NCBI RefSeq assembly: GCF_002994745.2
Contig: NC_037092.1
Span: 23,523,001-23,587,000, forward strand
DNA from: Rosa chinensis
Lineage: Eukaryota; Streptophyta; Magnoliopsida; Rosales; Rosaceae
DNA: 64,000 bases
Reading direction: 5' to 3'
A program made the position numbers and the translations under genes. Position 1 is the stretch's first letter. Every line of letters begins with the position of its first letter. The notes under the pieces are model-generated. The model did no database searches. It saw only the letters and a program-made list of their open reading frames with translations, and was not told the origin of the DNA. This document shows, one piece after another, positions 22,701-35,680 of the stretch.

Positions 22701-24312
22701 TTAATCTCTGTTCTCCCAGTAATCTGAATCAGGATTGATTGGATAGAGATCTTGAACAGATGTAGATGAAGTGCACGCCCCTTCGATTGACATTGTTTGT
22801 CTCTGAGTACTCTCATCGATGGTCTCCAATGAGTAATTAGATTCAAAATGTTTCCTCATTTCACTGATCTCATGAAATGAGGCACTTGAATCAAAGACTA
22901 ACTCCTCAACACGAGCCCTGCCTTCAAGCATGCTTACCACTGAAGACATGGCAGGCCTAAGTGCTGCAGAGACATTACAGCAAAGGAGAGCCACCTTGAT
23001 GGTAATCATCACGTCTTCTTTGTTAAAATCTGATCCCAACCTTGGATCGACTAGGTCTAGCAAACTTCCTTTCTCTTTCAGAAGAAGTGCCTAGAAACAG
23101 GAAAGCACAAACAAAAATATACAATTAAGTTTTCTAAGCGTTTATGTTAGAAATTCGTTTCACTGATTAAAGTGAGGTAGGAGACAAAAGCCTCTTTTAT
23201 TCCGAGGAAAAGATATAACAAGTGAAATCTTTTGGTTTTGTTGAGGGTGTATGTATAAAAAGTTACAAACATCTCCAAGAGTGATATTGGTCAATAAAGT
23301 ATGATGTAATGAAAGATGGATGGCAAGCTGAAGAGACGTTTAAAACTAATAAGTAGCAAATAATGAAGCTAGAATACTAGATATTAGTTCCTGATGAAAA
23401 TAAAAAGGCGAATGTTCACATTAATCTGAATGGAAATAAATAGCGGACCAACAGATGTCAAGCTAAATAAGGAGCTAGCCAGAACATTAATTCGATCATC
23501 TTACCCAATCAAGAATGTAGAAGCACTCTCCTTTGGAATGGTAAGTTGTGTTGCACCTTCCACTGACCATTTCCAATCCAAGAATTCCAAAACTATACAC
23601 ATCCGCTTTATCAGTTAGATAACCCCGCATTGCATATTCAGGTGCCATATATCCACTGTCAAATCATGAAATCACACATGAATTAAATTCCTCACCTCGA
23701 GTTTAAAGAAATCATTAAAGTTGTGATTGTCTGAGAGTAGGGTTTTTCTAATGGAATGCTTAAGATGAAATGTAGCAACAGAGCCTAACTTAAAAAAGTA
23801 TTTTTCTTGAAATTTTCTGATAACAATAACAGCTGTCTATATTAGGTAAAGAGACATCTCACTTTGATCTGCTTTTGCTTTTGCTTTTTTTTTTACTATA
23901 TTGCGGTGGATTAAAGATCAAAAGGAAGCGTTAAATATTTACTTTTTAGTCTGAATAAGAAAATAAGTTGAAAGAAAGGGACTCACTAGGTTCCAGCAAT
24001 CCTAGTGCTTATATGGGTACTATCATCTTCACCAAGCTTGGCTAGGCCAAAGTCAGATATCTTCGGGCAAAGATTTTTATCAAGCAGCACATTAGTAGCT
24101 TTGATGTCTCTATGAACGATCTTCAACCGTGATTCTTCATGAAGGTAAGCCAAACCTTTTGCAACACCAACACAAATCCTGTGCCTTGTTGGCCAATCTA
24201 ACTTCAACTGACTTTCTTTTGCACCTTCAATTTAACAAATTAATAAACTGTAGTTATAAGAAACTACGTGGATCTATCTTATTATAAAATCTCTGAATAA
24301 CGATTTGCATGG

Positions 24313-24364
<52 letters not shown>

Positions 24365-27300
24365 TTTGGAAAAGATTATACTGGAGAAATATATACTAAC
24401 CAAACAAAGCGCGTCCAACACTGTTGTTTTCCATGTACTCATAGACAAGCAACAACTGATTTCCTTCAATGCAGCATCCATAGAGCTTGACAAGATGAGG
24501 GTGTTGCAGAGCGGAAATCATGCCAATCTCATTCACAAACTCACGATTTCCTTGCTGTGATTTGGCAGAAAGCTGCTTAACAGCAATTATGGTGCCATCT
24601 GATAGTTGGCCCTGAATTCATAATACATAGTCAAAAAATCCCTTCACTAAAAAGAAAAGAAACTCCAATAATCAAAGAAGCCTAATTGGTTCAGAAGAAT
24701 ACCTTGTAAACAGGACCAAAACCACCTTCTCCAATCTTGTTGGCTATGTCAAAGTTTTCTGTGGCATCTTTGATTTGTCTCAAGCTAAATCTACCCGTTT
24801 GCAGGTCAACACCTTTTAAATCTGTGGAAGAAGCAAATTCTTAGAGATTGTTCCCAAAAATTTTAGGATGATGGCATTCTTAGATTTTGATGTCTTGAGC
24901 TGATTTGTGGCCAAAAGTTCACTCAAACTAAATTCTTAAGACATAAAAGCATCAAGTATGTAAGATGCTTAGTATTACAGGCACATGTTATATGTGATGT
25001 ATGTTAGCTTGAAGAAGAAAAGCTTGTAGAAGAAGAAAGAATGTAGAGAAAACAGAGGGTGCTACTGTAGTGATCGAAATTGAGTAAAAGAGTTACAACA
25101 GCAGGCTTATATAGTCTTGGACACGTGTACAATAACTGTAGATTTACTGATTTAGTAAAAGTGAGGTAAATTTTTACTAGTCTCTGTTAACAATGTAAAG
25201 CCATACAGAGAGCAATGTATATATTCATCTTAAATTTGAAAAAGTAACAAAACCATTGTAACAAAATCAACAGCAAATACCTTGCTCCAAAGTCCTTTCT
25301 CGTCTTAGATAGCCTCTCCACCAAAGATAACCCAAAATCAGCAATACAAAGAATACTCCCCCTACGGCCATAAATCCAACCACTGCACCTATAGAGAAAC
25401 TCCATGATGTTGTTGGTCTTGTTGGTCTTGACAGGGTTTCTGGTGGGGGTTCAAAGTCTGAAAGAAAGAGAAAAGAACTTTAGGGCCGCGTCGGGTACCC
25501 TTTGGTGGGAACCTTTATATAAGTGGACCATAAGTAAAATGTAATGAATCTGCAGTCAAAGGTTATTTTGATGCTTTACATTATATAGTATCCTTGGGTG
25601 AAAAGGAAAATATTTATGCACTACTTATAAACAACCTTCACGTGGAATGTATTGCGTTTAAAAATAAAACACCTAGAGAGAAAAAAAGAAGAAGCATTTA
25701 TCAGTTGTTTGAGAAGGAAATTTAATAGAGTTGTTCAAAAGAAGAAGCAATGTATGGCAGTATGGCACTCAGGTTGAACGTACGTACTTTCAAAACTGTT
25801 CAGTTACTGAACGCCTAACATGGAAATTTACATATGAGAAATTTCCAAAAGTTGACAAAGCTTGACTAAAAGACATAGCAATGCAAAATCACCTGGAAAT
25901 ACAGATATGGCGGAGATAAGAGGACCATAAACTCCTCTTACAGGGATACCTGTGGTTCCTTTCCCAGCCCAAAAGAAACGGATCTCCAAGGTATTAGTAG
26001 TTACAGCAATAGTATAGTTTTTTATGACTGCCTTACCAACCCCACCTGCCTCATCAGCAATATTGAAATCCTGCAGCACTCGTTTGCCCTGCAATATTCT
26101 TATACAGTTACTAGCTTAACATTTCAGACACTTTTACAGTTGATTTAAAAAAATAAAAACAATAAAACCTTGGAAGTGTATGTAATTAGCTACCTGAATG
26201 TAAACATCAAATATGCGCCTTCCTAAGCTGCTATATGTTGGACCATTTGTAAACATTATCTCTGCAAAATGGAGGTGTACTGTGTAGTTTCCATTTCCCA
26301 GACAAAATCCATAATAAGTTAGAGAGATGGGAGAAAGGCGTGCAGTCATGTATAGTTGAGCATTGGCAATCAAGTGTCTAGATGAATTAGTAGACCAAGT
26401 AAAGTGGTCTGTAGAACTGTCATCATCAGGGAAGTAACCAGTGCTGCTTGACACCCAATTTGTGCTGCTCTCGTAATATAATGAAGGTCCATTTGCATCT
26501 GTATCCTCATCATATGCTCTTCCATCAACTGTTACTCCACTTCCTCCACAATTTATATTGAGAGAGTACCAACCTGTGCAACAAGTGATTAGAATCCAAA
26601 CAAGAGAAATTTAAGTATAGCTCCCTCGTGCATTATAAATTCATAATCTTATCCTGAAGCTAGCATTCAGCTCTCATTTGTTTTAAATCAAGTTCCTTAC
26701 AATTGTAACTTACTAGAAGTTGCACGCACACCAGTCCCCCTCTTAATGTAATCAGTTACACCATACTGCAACTGCCACTGTTGAGTAACAATCGCACCAT
26801 TTTGTCCCTAACAAAACCCCCGAATCATAAATCTTAAATGCCCTGAACCATACTAATCCCCTTATCACCAGAAACCCAAAGAACTCAAAGAAGATAAATC
26901 AATGTTTGAAAGTTTATGGCAATGTCTAAGCACCCGTCTATTAGTGTATAGAACTGAGGGTGCACAAATTAAAACACGCCAAAAACAAATAACAATCTAA
27001 AAATCCATTGTACTTACTTTTGGTCAAAATATCAAGGGTTATTATCACAAATGGTACCTGAACTATACCTCAATTTTATTGATGGTACCTGAACTTCAAT
27101 TTTGATCACAACCAGTACCCGAACTTTTCGATTTCATTTTAAATGGTACCTAGAGCCACCTCCGGTCACTATTCTGACTAAAAACGGCATGGGAGGCGAT
27201 CATAGTGATGATTTTTGATGATTTCAAGGGTTGTGATCATATATAGTGATGATTTTTTGGTAATAGACTTGCCTTGAAATTATTTTTTTATTTTTATTTT

Positions 27301-28899
27301 TTTAGATTTGGGTTTTTTGGCCGGAATAGTGACCGAAGGTGGCCTTAGGTACCATTTAAAATGAAATCGAAAAGTTCGGGTACTGGTTGTGATCAAAATT
27401 GAAGTTCAGGTACCATCGATAAAATAGAGGAAAAGTCAGGTACCATTTGTGATAATAACCCAAATATCAACATTTCAAGGAGGTACTGATAGTTTGTAAA
27501 GGATAAAACCAATTATATATAATATTTCTTTTTGGGAGGGAATGGTTAGAGGGAGGACTGAGCAACTACAAATTCATGTTGATGAAATTTCCAAGTCAAT
27601 CATTTCAATTGCCTCTTGAGAGGAAATGTACGTACTTTTTCAAATATACAGTAAAAATCACTGAAAAGAGTTTATCAGAAATCTACATACACAAGTTCAC
27701 CAGTCACATTAAGTGATTTAAGGATCAAATGACTCAAATGTAAACTACTAATCAAAACTCACTCATATGTATGTCTGAAGGATATGTGTACATAGAAACC
27801 AAACTTACTTTTTGAACATGTTGTAGTTTTATTGCTCAAACACGAAACAGCTCTGCAGATTAAATAATAGGGGTCCAAAGAATGTCAGCAAGATGACATC
27901 ATAAATGAAAATCAGCTGTAAAGTAAGAATTAGGACATACACAATGGAAATGTCAATCAAATATAGGGTAAAGTCCTTCTATGGTAGCTAATGTATTGCT
28001 AACTTGGACAATTCGGTACCTAGTAAATAAATTAAAGAGCACCACTTGGTACTTGAAGTTATCTTCCGTTAGACTATCCGGTACTCCCATCCATTTGGTG
28101 TAAACTGTATAATTGGGAATGAAGAAAACAAAGCTAAGCTAGCTTAGTAATGAAGCTAATATCCTCATAGCTTATCTCAATGATGGTTCCAGAATAGGAC
28201 ACGTGTTCAGTTGCTATAGGAGGAGTTGGTGAAATCATGTAGTCTTGGCTTGATAGTGATTTAGTATAAAAAACAAATAAATAAATAAATAAATGAAATG
28301 GGAAATTCCCTAATTTGTTGTAATCATGAAAGCTTTGTACAATTACCAAAAGATAACAAACAGAGGAAGTAGATTCCTTCGTTTTGCTTCTTCAATTTGT
28401 TCATAGCTTGTTGTTCATCTTCTTCATTTTTTTTCACCATTTCTGTAAAAATCTAGCATTTGGTACCAAATGGTCTAATTAGCATAACTCTTTTATTGAC
28501 TAGGTACCAAATTGTCCAATTAGCAATACGTCAAGTACCATAGAAGGAATTCAACCTTAAATATGAAATGGATGCTTTCAGAAGATTAATTTGAAACTTA
28601 CGAATTGTTGCCCTTTGAAGAGCTTGCAAACAAGTTCCTGTAGATCAATTAACACAAATTGAACAGTTAAGCATAATTTACAAAATACAGAACGACCTGA
28701 TTTGAGGATAATGAAGACTTTCTTACCTGCCAGCTTGCTTACAATCTACAGGCTCTGGGGTGAAATTGTTATATGAAAGATCACTGCACATAGCAAAAAT
28801 ACATAATGCACGGTTAATGCCTGTCTTATGTCTATAAGAGCAAACCAGGATTCAAATTTCTAAGTCACACCATAATATGCATCCATTATACAATACCAC

Positions 28900-28952
<53 letters not shown>

Positions 28953-31671
28953 CCATTATCAAGTAATAAAATATTAGCATTGGGAAGAGAACCTTACACA
29001 TTGTCTCCCTGAATCCACAGAGGCTCGGATCCATTCAGCAAATTTCCAGTTAAGAATCTAAACAAGTAGTAACAGAAAAATTCAGTAAAGAATGTAGTAC
29101 TGTATGTTTATTAAGAATTTTATGCTCAAGGGTTTGCTTAAATGTTATTACCAATTACGAGTGCATGCACACAAAAAAAGTATGACTGCACACAATATAG
29201 ATCAGTATTTTCATCTTGAATGCCTGCCTGCATTGTAATTTGTAAGGGCATCTAGATCTGTTATCAAATTGCTTACATGTAATCCAAATTATTTGGAGCA
29301 ACAAATAAGCTGCTTGGGACTTTTCCAGTTAGCTTGTTGAAGCTGAGGTCTCTGCAAACAAACCAATTAATGTCAAATGCATTTTAAATATGTAAGCTCT
29401 CCAGAGAAAAATATAATGTAAAAAAAAAAAATTATTCTTTCCAGGAAATATTCCAAATATTTTCTGAACAGCATAATGAAAAGGTCTTAATTGAATCACA
29501 CGCACACACACATCACCACATTATTGTGAGAAGCAAAGCACAAAAGTTTGATGTTAACTGATAAAGCCTTTAGAACATAATGATCTCCACATAAAGGACA
29601 GTTATAAAGTTATTTGAACTTTGAAGTAGTATTATTGTTTAACCGAAAAGGTATCAAACCAAAACCCCGAAACGTGATTAGCATGTGTTGGTTAATCAAC
29701 ATGTGATGCAAGCAGTCAGAGATGATGCAAAGTTTCTACAACCAATGAAATCCGTTTTCCAGCATCCCAATTCTCCAGGGATATAAGGATGGGAAAGATT
29801 CAACTAGATTCTATGCGGAAGAGGATAATGTACACTGTTACAGACAAAGGGTAATGGTAGAAATGCAAGTAAAATACAAGCAATGAAATATATGATAGTC
29901 CTGTAGGATATGCGAATTTCAGATGGTAGAATTTCTACAACTCCTTAAAATTCTATCTTCTTCCTCTTTTTTCCATTTCCACTATTCCCTGTCTCTATTT
30001 AACTTTTCTGTGTCCTCCAGCAAAAAGAGATTATTATCTCTCTTTCACGTATGTACATAAGGCTTTCTTCCCAGCCCTGGACTACACTCTTTGTGTAGTC
30101 GGTACAGGTATCTTTTGAAGTCCCTCTAACATTGTCTAAATCATGCAATAATGTCAATATCGTCCTTTGTTAGTACAATAGTAGAAGGCAGAGAAAGGGA
30201 AGGAAAAAAAGGAACAGAGATATCTGGTAGTTCTGCATGCACACTAACAAAGTTGTCAAATCTGTCATGTCCGAGAAATATTCTGGTAGCTGTCCATTAA
30301 TATTGCAACTCCTCAACATCCTGCAACACAGAAAAAGGAAAATTTTGAGTTTGCAAGGAGTTCTTGTACAACCAATGTTTGTCAAGTAAGCATTAACTCA
30401 CAGTGTCTTCAATTTTTTCATATTCTCAAGTACAGGAAAGGATGATTCAGGTCCATTCAAGTCAGTAATTCTCCTGCATGTTAAAATTGATGCATGAACA
30501 AAAGTTATGTGATTTCTAATCTATTTGAATTTATAAATTGCAAGACATCAAGAGCCGAACTAACAGATCAGTTAAATTCGTCAATAGAGAAATTCCAGAA
30601 GGTATTGGTCCCGTCAAACCACTAGCCTGAATCCCTCTGAAACAAGTCACAAGTTGGATTAGTAATATTAAGACAAGCAACATATGACATGTATGAAATA
30701 CTTATCACTCACAGTTTCCTAAGATTTGTCCAGTTTTGAATATAATTTGGTATCTTCCCAGAAAAGGAATTGTCCATAATCCGACTGCATAATGATGGGA
30801 AAAAGATAATACCAATTATTCTCAGAATGGGAGAAATAATGACCAAGTCGGGTGTTAAGGAAACCTTATGTGAAATATAGAAAATAAGAGCTTACAACTC
30901 TTTTAATTTGGTAAGCTTTTCAAATGTACCCGGCAACTCCCCAGTAAAATTGTTCGAGCTAAGAATGCTGAGAAATTAAGGGGAAGCAATTATAAATAAA
31001 GGTATGACAGTGGTTTATTTGCTGAAAAAAATATTCTGCATGTGTTGACTGCAATGAAATTATATACCAATTATTTGTTATCCGGGGTAAAATTTCTAAT
31101 AGTACGTATATCTTACAGTGTTTCTATGCTGGGCAAATTTCCAAGTTGCCAAGGAAGACCTCCAGAGAAATAATTGAAATCCATGGTCCTGCACGAAACA
31201 AATTCAATTTCAATATTTACAAACTTATTCAAAAACTCCATAAATCAAGGGGGAAAAGAAACAAATATTTCATCAAAACTCACAAACTTTGCAGGGTGGT
31301 AATATTTGCAAGCTCAACAGGGATAGAACCTGTCAAGCGGTTTCCAACAAGAGAACTGCACCATTACTCAAATGTGTTAGGAACACTTCTATGAAAGAAA
31401 TGGCTATGTTACGTAAATTGGCCATGATCAAATATGAAATGCACAAAACCCCCTAAGTATACTCAAATGCTACTATCCAAATGGCTCGTGAACGCTCAGA
31501 GGCCATCAAATGAACAACTAACTCTTAGAATCGTTGTTTTTAAAAGAAATGGCTTTAGGTCGACATTATAAGCATGGCTGATGTGACATGTATATCACAC
31601 ACACACACACAAACACACACGCACACGCACATGCACACGCACACGCACACGCACACGCACACGTGTGTGTT

Positions 31672-31709
<38 letters not shown>

Positions 31710-33264
31710 TACATGTTAACTAGTGGCAGGGAGCCCCATTGTGGAGGGATGGTTCCATGCAGATAGTTACGAACAAGCTCACTACGTACAGAAGAACGAA
31801 AGAACAGTTAATGTTAAGAGAAATTTAGAAAGAAAGGAAAAAAGATCCAATATGACCAAATTAAAGTCCTCTTGTGCTTACATTTGTTGGAGATAGGGAA
31901 GCCTCACCAACTCTGACGGAAGTGTTCCTGACAAATTCTGAGCTTTCAGAACTCTGCGCATCATCACAAAACACTTGTTACACATTTATAATGCTGTACC
32001 TAAAAGGATTCATAATCACACAACTGACACCAAAACAGATAAAATAGTGTAACTAAGTGGATGGCTGGACTTTTCTTAGGCCTGCAGGCTTGGATTGAAC
32101 TCAGGCGATGATGGCCTTGGAAAGAATAAAGCTTAAAATTCTCAGAGCCAAAACTTACCTACTGTTGGAGTGCATTTGTTTCGAAATCTCATTGCTCTAG
32201 TATAGCTTCGGTGTACAACGTAACGATGGTAATCTTCTCCATTAAGCATTCAATAATGAATAAAGAGGGGAGCAGCCGAGCAGAGCTGCTCACCTACGAG
32301 GCAGTTTTGAAGAATTATAAGGAACAAGTGGATCTGACTACTTCACAATTTTAAGTTATTTTAATTTCTGTTTTTGAATTTAATACATGTGAAATCCACT
32401 CTCTCACAGTTCCTCAAACTATTCCTTATGTGACCAACTCTGTAAAGGGGATTGTTCTTTCTGCACCTGTCTTCAAAATTTCATGAGGACTGGGAATGCG
32501 AAACAAAAGCTTAAAAACCATTGCTTGGGCTACAGTTGTATGGAACTATGGACGTGCCCAGTCTTGAGTCGCTTGGGCTGGGTCTTTATCTGGACCTCCG
32601 AACACGCCTTCATCAACGTGTCAAAGATGAGCCGAGCTCACCGACAAAGATGAGACATACCATTAATGGCAATGGGACCATGATCGATCATATCGGTAAT
32701 TGACCATACTCCTACTTTGAATAGACAAGAACGAGCAGAAGACTTCGACTCTTTTTTTATTTTGGCAACCGTCGGTGTATAGAATAATTTTTAAGGAAAT
32801 ATGCATAACGACGAAGTTGTTGATAATTTGGTCGAAGACTTTTCCACCACATTAAACGGTATGGAATTGATGCAACAGGTCCATTATTGTCGATATCGTG
32901 TGTTTGTGTCCATCAATCTTTAAGATTTAATTCTTCTCCTAAAATAAATGTTATTATGCAACTTAATTATGAATTGGATGCGTTCATTCTTTAGATATGC
33001 ATGCATGTATCATCTTTGTAGAAAATTTAATCAATTTATTAAAAATTGTTCTTTGTCGAAAAAAACTTATTGAAAATTGTTTGGTGTTTTCTAAATTATA
33101 TGGATAAAAGCAACTTTTGAGATTAACGAACAATACAGTTATCAAATACTAACAATATGTCGACTTCGACCATTAAAGATTCATTTCTAGATACCTACAG
33201 AATAATTGATTCTGATAATTGAATTACTTACATACTTGAGAGTGAACCTCCCTCGATCTAGATC

Positions 33265-33306
<42 letters not shown>

Positions 33307-33659
33307 TCCTATCTAGAGCGAGGCCTCACTCTGAAATTAAAGTGCGAGGTTGGAGTTTAGGGTCACTTTTCTGTCTCATATCCACATCTCGACCGTTTAG
33401 CTTTTAGGTACTAATGTATAGATCATCTCTGCAAAATTTCAGCCAAATTGATGGTCGTTAAGGCATTGATAACTGCCTTAAAGCTAGTATGGTTCAGGTT
33501 GGACAGATTTAGTTTGTTCATTTGTTTAAGCGAGTTATATACCTTAAAAATCATTAATTTGGCTGAAATTTTGCAAAGATGTGGATATAAAACCGAAAAA
33601 TGACCCTAAACTCCAACCTCGCACTTTAATTTCAGAGCGAAGCCTCGCTCTGGATAAGA

Positions 33660-33706
<47 letters not shown>

Positions 33707-35680
33707 ATAATTATAATTACTAATGGATCCACCGCTATATATGGGATCGGCAATAAGCGTCATTTCACTGAGTCCAAACTGGGTTAATATTCGTTTTGGC
33801 TAGTTAGAAGATACCCAGTAAGACGATTTTGGTAAATTAATAAGTGTGTCTGTGAGATTTGTTCATTTGAAATGTCCAACAGACAAATTATATGTAAATT
33901 AAGAAGCTAAAATCCATACCAACAATTTCGCTGGGAGTAGTTTTATTCACACATAAAATTTTAAATCATTATTCTAAAAAATATATTTCAAACCTCGTCT
34001 TCGGATCTACTTAACTACAATAAGGATAACTATGAGAAAGATCCGAAGAGGCCAGCAATTTCTTTAAATTTGTCGTTGCCCATCCAATTATGTGTGTGTG
34101 TGTGTGTGTGTACACAGAGCCTTTTAGAAGAGGACGTTCGCACAGATGCAAAAGTACGGACATCCCTCCTCAGGCCTCGATTAGGTGGCAATGACGGTGC
34201 TGCGGTTGCCGGTGCTGAACCAGGCCTCGATTTTGAGCCCTGCTTGTCACTGGAGTAGTCGTCGATGAAGAGTTCGAAGTCACCCTTGATTGGCTTCCAT
34301 AGTTTCAGGCGTGCTTGCCGATGAAACTAAATCTTATTGGAAAATGACCATTTATTTTCCGACGACATCACACTTGGTCGGAAAAACAATTAGCAAGAAC
34401 TTTTGCCGCCAAATTATAATTATTTCCGACCCTATTCTAAACTTTTTCCGAGAGGTTGTTTACCGTCGGAAATAATGGTCATCCAAAATTTGTATTTCGA
34501 CGGGAAAATATTTTTGGTCAGAAATAATGTTACTTCCGACCAAAAAAGGATTTAGTTAGAAAAAGTCAGTTGGAAAAGGACATATTTTTTGTAGTGACCT
34601 TCAATTCCGATCAGCTGAGCCTTCATCTTTATGGTGACGCCGTCTGGAATGTCTAGAGTATTCGTCCGACAACCGCATTGCCTAAAACTGCCGCCTAATT
34701 GAGGTCTGAGGAGGGACATCCACACTTTTGCATCTGTGTGGATGTCCGCTTCTGATCCAGCCTATATATATATTTCTCAAATGAACATATGATCTTTATA
34801 AAAAAAATATGGACAAAAGAAAACAAATGAACTAGTTTTATTGATTATTTCCTTGGGATAGAAATTAAAAATAAGGACTATTCAAGCCAAAAATAATTGA
34901 AATTGATTATTCTTTTATTTTGTGGTGTAATTTAAGATCAGCACTTCATTGATTCATATAGTTATTTTAATATAAACCATGTTGCCGAGTTGCCGACTAT
35001 AGATTGGATTTCTCCAATCTCATAACAATCATCACCATGGAAATGAACATTCCGTTACCAGATCAACAAGGGCCATAAAGGAAGAGGGTCTTAGTGAGAG
35101 AAAAGATAGAGGTTGAGGTAATTTTGCTACTGCAGGTAAGAATGTAGTTAGAGAGAAGAAGAGAAAAGAAGGCTAAAACTGTGAAAGAGGAAAAAGTGGC
35201 CAAACATTGTGGGATGTGTAGTTTTGTGCGTGAATAAAATTTTTCGCGTGAGAGAGAGAGAGACATACATGCTAACAACATGGCATATCTGATCAGTACT
35301 GGTGGCATTGGCCTCATCGGAAATCGTACAATTGCCGCAGGTGACTTTATTCGCAAAATATTTGTCGGCTTGATCATTAATCCATCCATATTCTCCGCTA
35401 CATGGATCAGCACTAAAATTCCAGTCTGTCTTCCCCAGTGTCTTTGCTATGTCCTTCAAAGCTTGTACTACAAATACACAGTAAAAGGCAACAATTAAAC
35501 ACGTACATGCATATGCCCAATCAGTCAGACATTCTCACAAGTCACAAGTCATATCTACTCTTATTCAGTTATACCTTCATCGGCTATTAATCGATTAGCT
35601 GCGAAAGCCAAGGTTGCAAAGATAAATAGCAGTAGAAAATGAACCAGAAGCCGATTGATCAACAGCATGTAGTTGTTCAT
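22701..35680 (-). CDS. LRR-malectin receptor-like serine/threonine kinase (LRR-VIII type, At1g53430-like), copy 2
   Basis: I trace 24 exons: 35680-35575, 35467-35269, 31953-31882, 31781-31713, 31355-31284, 31188-31117, 30967-30896, 30784-30713, 30636-30565, 30473-30402, 30320-30249, 29351-29277, 29057-28998, 28783-28727, 28637-28602, 27852-27809, 26573-26194, 26088-25893, 25457-25281, 24821-24703, 24611-24401, 24224-23987, 23655-23505, 23090-22701. They sum to 3084 nt, giving 1027 aa. Order and phases match copy 1, and most exon lengths are identical. The N-terminus [19 protein letters not shown] is a signal peptide. N-cap, LRRs, malectin domain ([10 protein letters not shown]...), TM helix ([19 protein letters not shown]) and kinase follow. 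[30 protein letters not shown] and YMAPEYAM are all present, so it looks intact. Introns are swollen by fold-back elements. Confidence 0.93.
24328..24362. repeat. TA microsatellite after an A-run in intron 21 of kinase copy 2
   Basis: Roughly 17 TA units follow an A homopolymer, about 40 bp from the exon 21 donor. Confidence 0.9.
25893..26573 (-). other. Malectin domain segment of kinase copy 2 (exons 17-18)
   Basis: [53 protein letters not shown] and [12 protein letters not shown] occur in the same order as in copy 1. Exon 17 is 18 nt shorter and exon 18 has equal length (196 nt). Confidence 0.9.
27036..27461. mobile_element. Mutator-like MITE with 9-bp target duplication
   Basis: Both ends start GGGTTATTATCACAAATGG when read inwards, and the fold-back arms extend for roughly 100 bp. 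AAATATCAA is directly repeated on both sides (27027-27035 and 27462-27470). A 9-bp duplication is typical of Mutator-superfamily elements. It lies in intron 16 of kinase copy 2. Confidence 0.9.
27966..28552. mobile_element. Second fold-back element in intron 15 of kinase copy 2
   Basis: The left arm (GGGTAAAGTCCTTCTATGGTA, approximate) and the right arm (TACCATAGAAGG...) are inverted. Inner arms pair as GGACAATTCGGTACCTAGT with ACTAGGTACCAAATTGTCC. AAATAT flanks both ends, suggesting a worn duplication. The middle 300 bp is different sequence, perhaps acquired. I recognise no protein there. Confidence 0.7.
28904..28950. repeat. GA/AG microsatellite in intron 13 of kinase copy 2
   Basis: About 23 AG units lie between exons 14 and 13. 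Confidence 0.92.
31592..31709. repeat. Compound CA / GT / GA microsatellite beside exon 4 of kinase copy 2
   Basis: (CA)n with CACACG variants turns into (GT)n and then (GA)n, ending a few bases from the exon 4 donor (31713). The CA and GT arms are complementary and could form a long hairpin in the pre-mRNA. Confidence 0.9.
33303..33663. mobile_element. Fold-back MITE with ~63-bp inverted ends, in (TA)n
   Basis: The left arm (CAGATC...AGAGCGAGGC...TTTAGGGTCA) and the right arm are inverted over about 63 bp with few differences. Both edges abut TA microsatellites, so a TA target is possible. The inner arms (CGACCGTTTAG, CAAAATTTCAGCCAAATT) resemble the MITE at 19974-20288. Confidence 0.85.
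34118..34762. mobile_element. Fold-back transposon with long inverted arms, containing a CACTA-like end
   Basis: CACAGATGCAAAAGT on the left and ACTTTTGCATCTGTG on the right are inverted, within arms of about 60-70 bp. Inside lies a TTTCCGAC-rich segment (about 34340-34596) that ends TTTTTTGTAGTG. This is the terminal CACTAC of a CACTA element read in reverse, and no partner end was found. It looks like a nested or chimeric element. Edges are approximate. Confidence 0.65.

Larger units (their letters stand above)
31954..35268 (-). other. Long intron 2 of kinase copy 2 with nested repeats
   Basis: This 3.3-kb intron is in the position of the long intron of copy 1. It holds AT and GT microsatellites, a fold-back MITE (33303-33663) and a larger fold-back element (about 34118-34762). 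Parts near 32060-32140 still resemble the copy 1 intron near 17990-18040. Confidence 0.8.

Noticed and set aside
24305..24560. Ile/Tyr-repeat ORFs
   Set aside because: They are translations of the TA microsatellite and the complement of exon 21 of kinase copy 2.
28134..28349. 71-aa minus-strand ORF inside a fold-back element
   Set aside because: A Leu/Phe-rich start and no recognised domain; kept only as a possible captured core.
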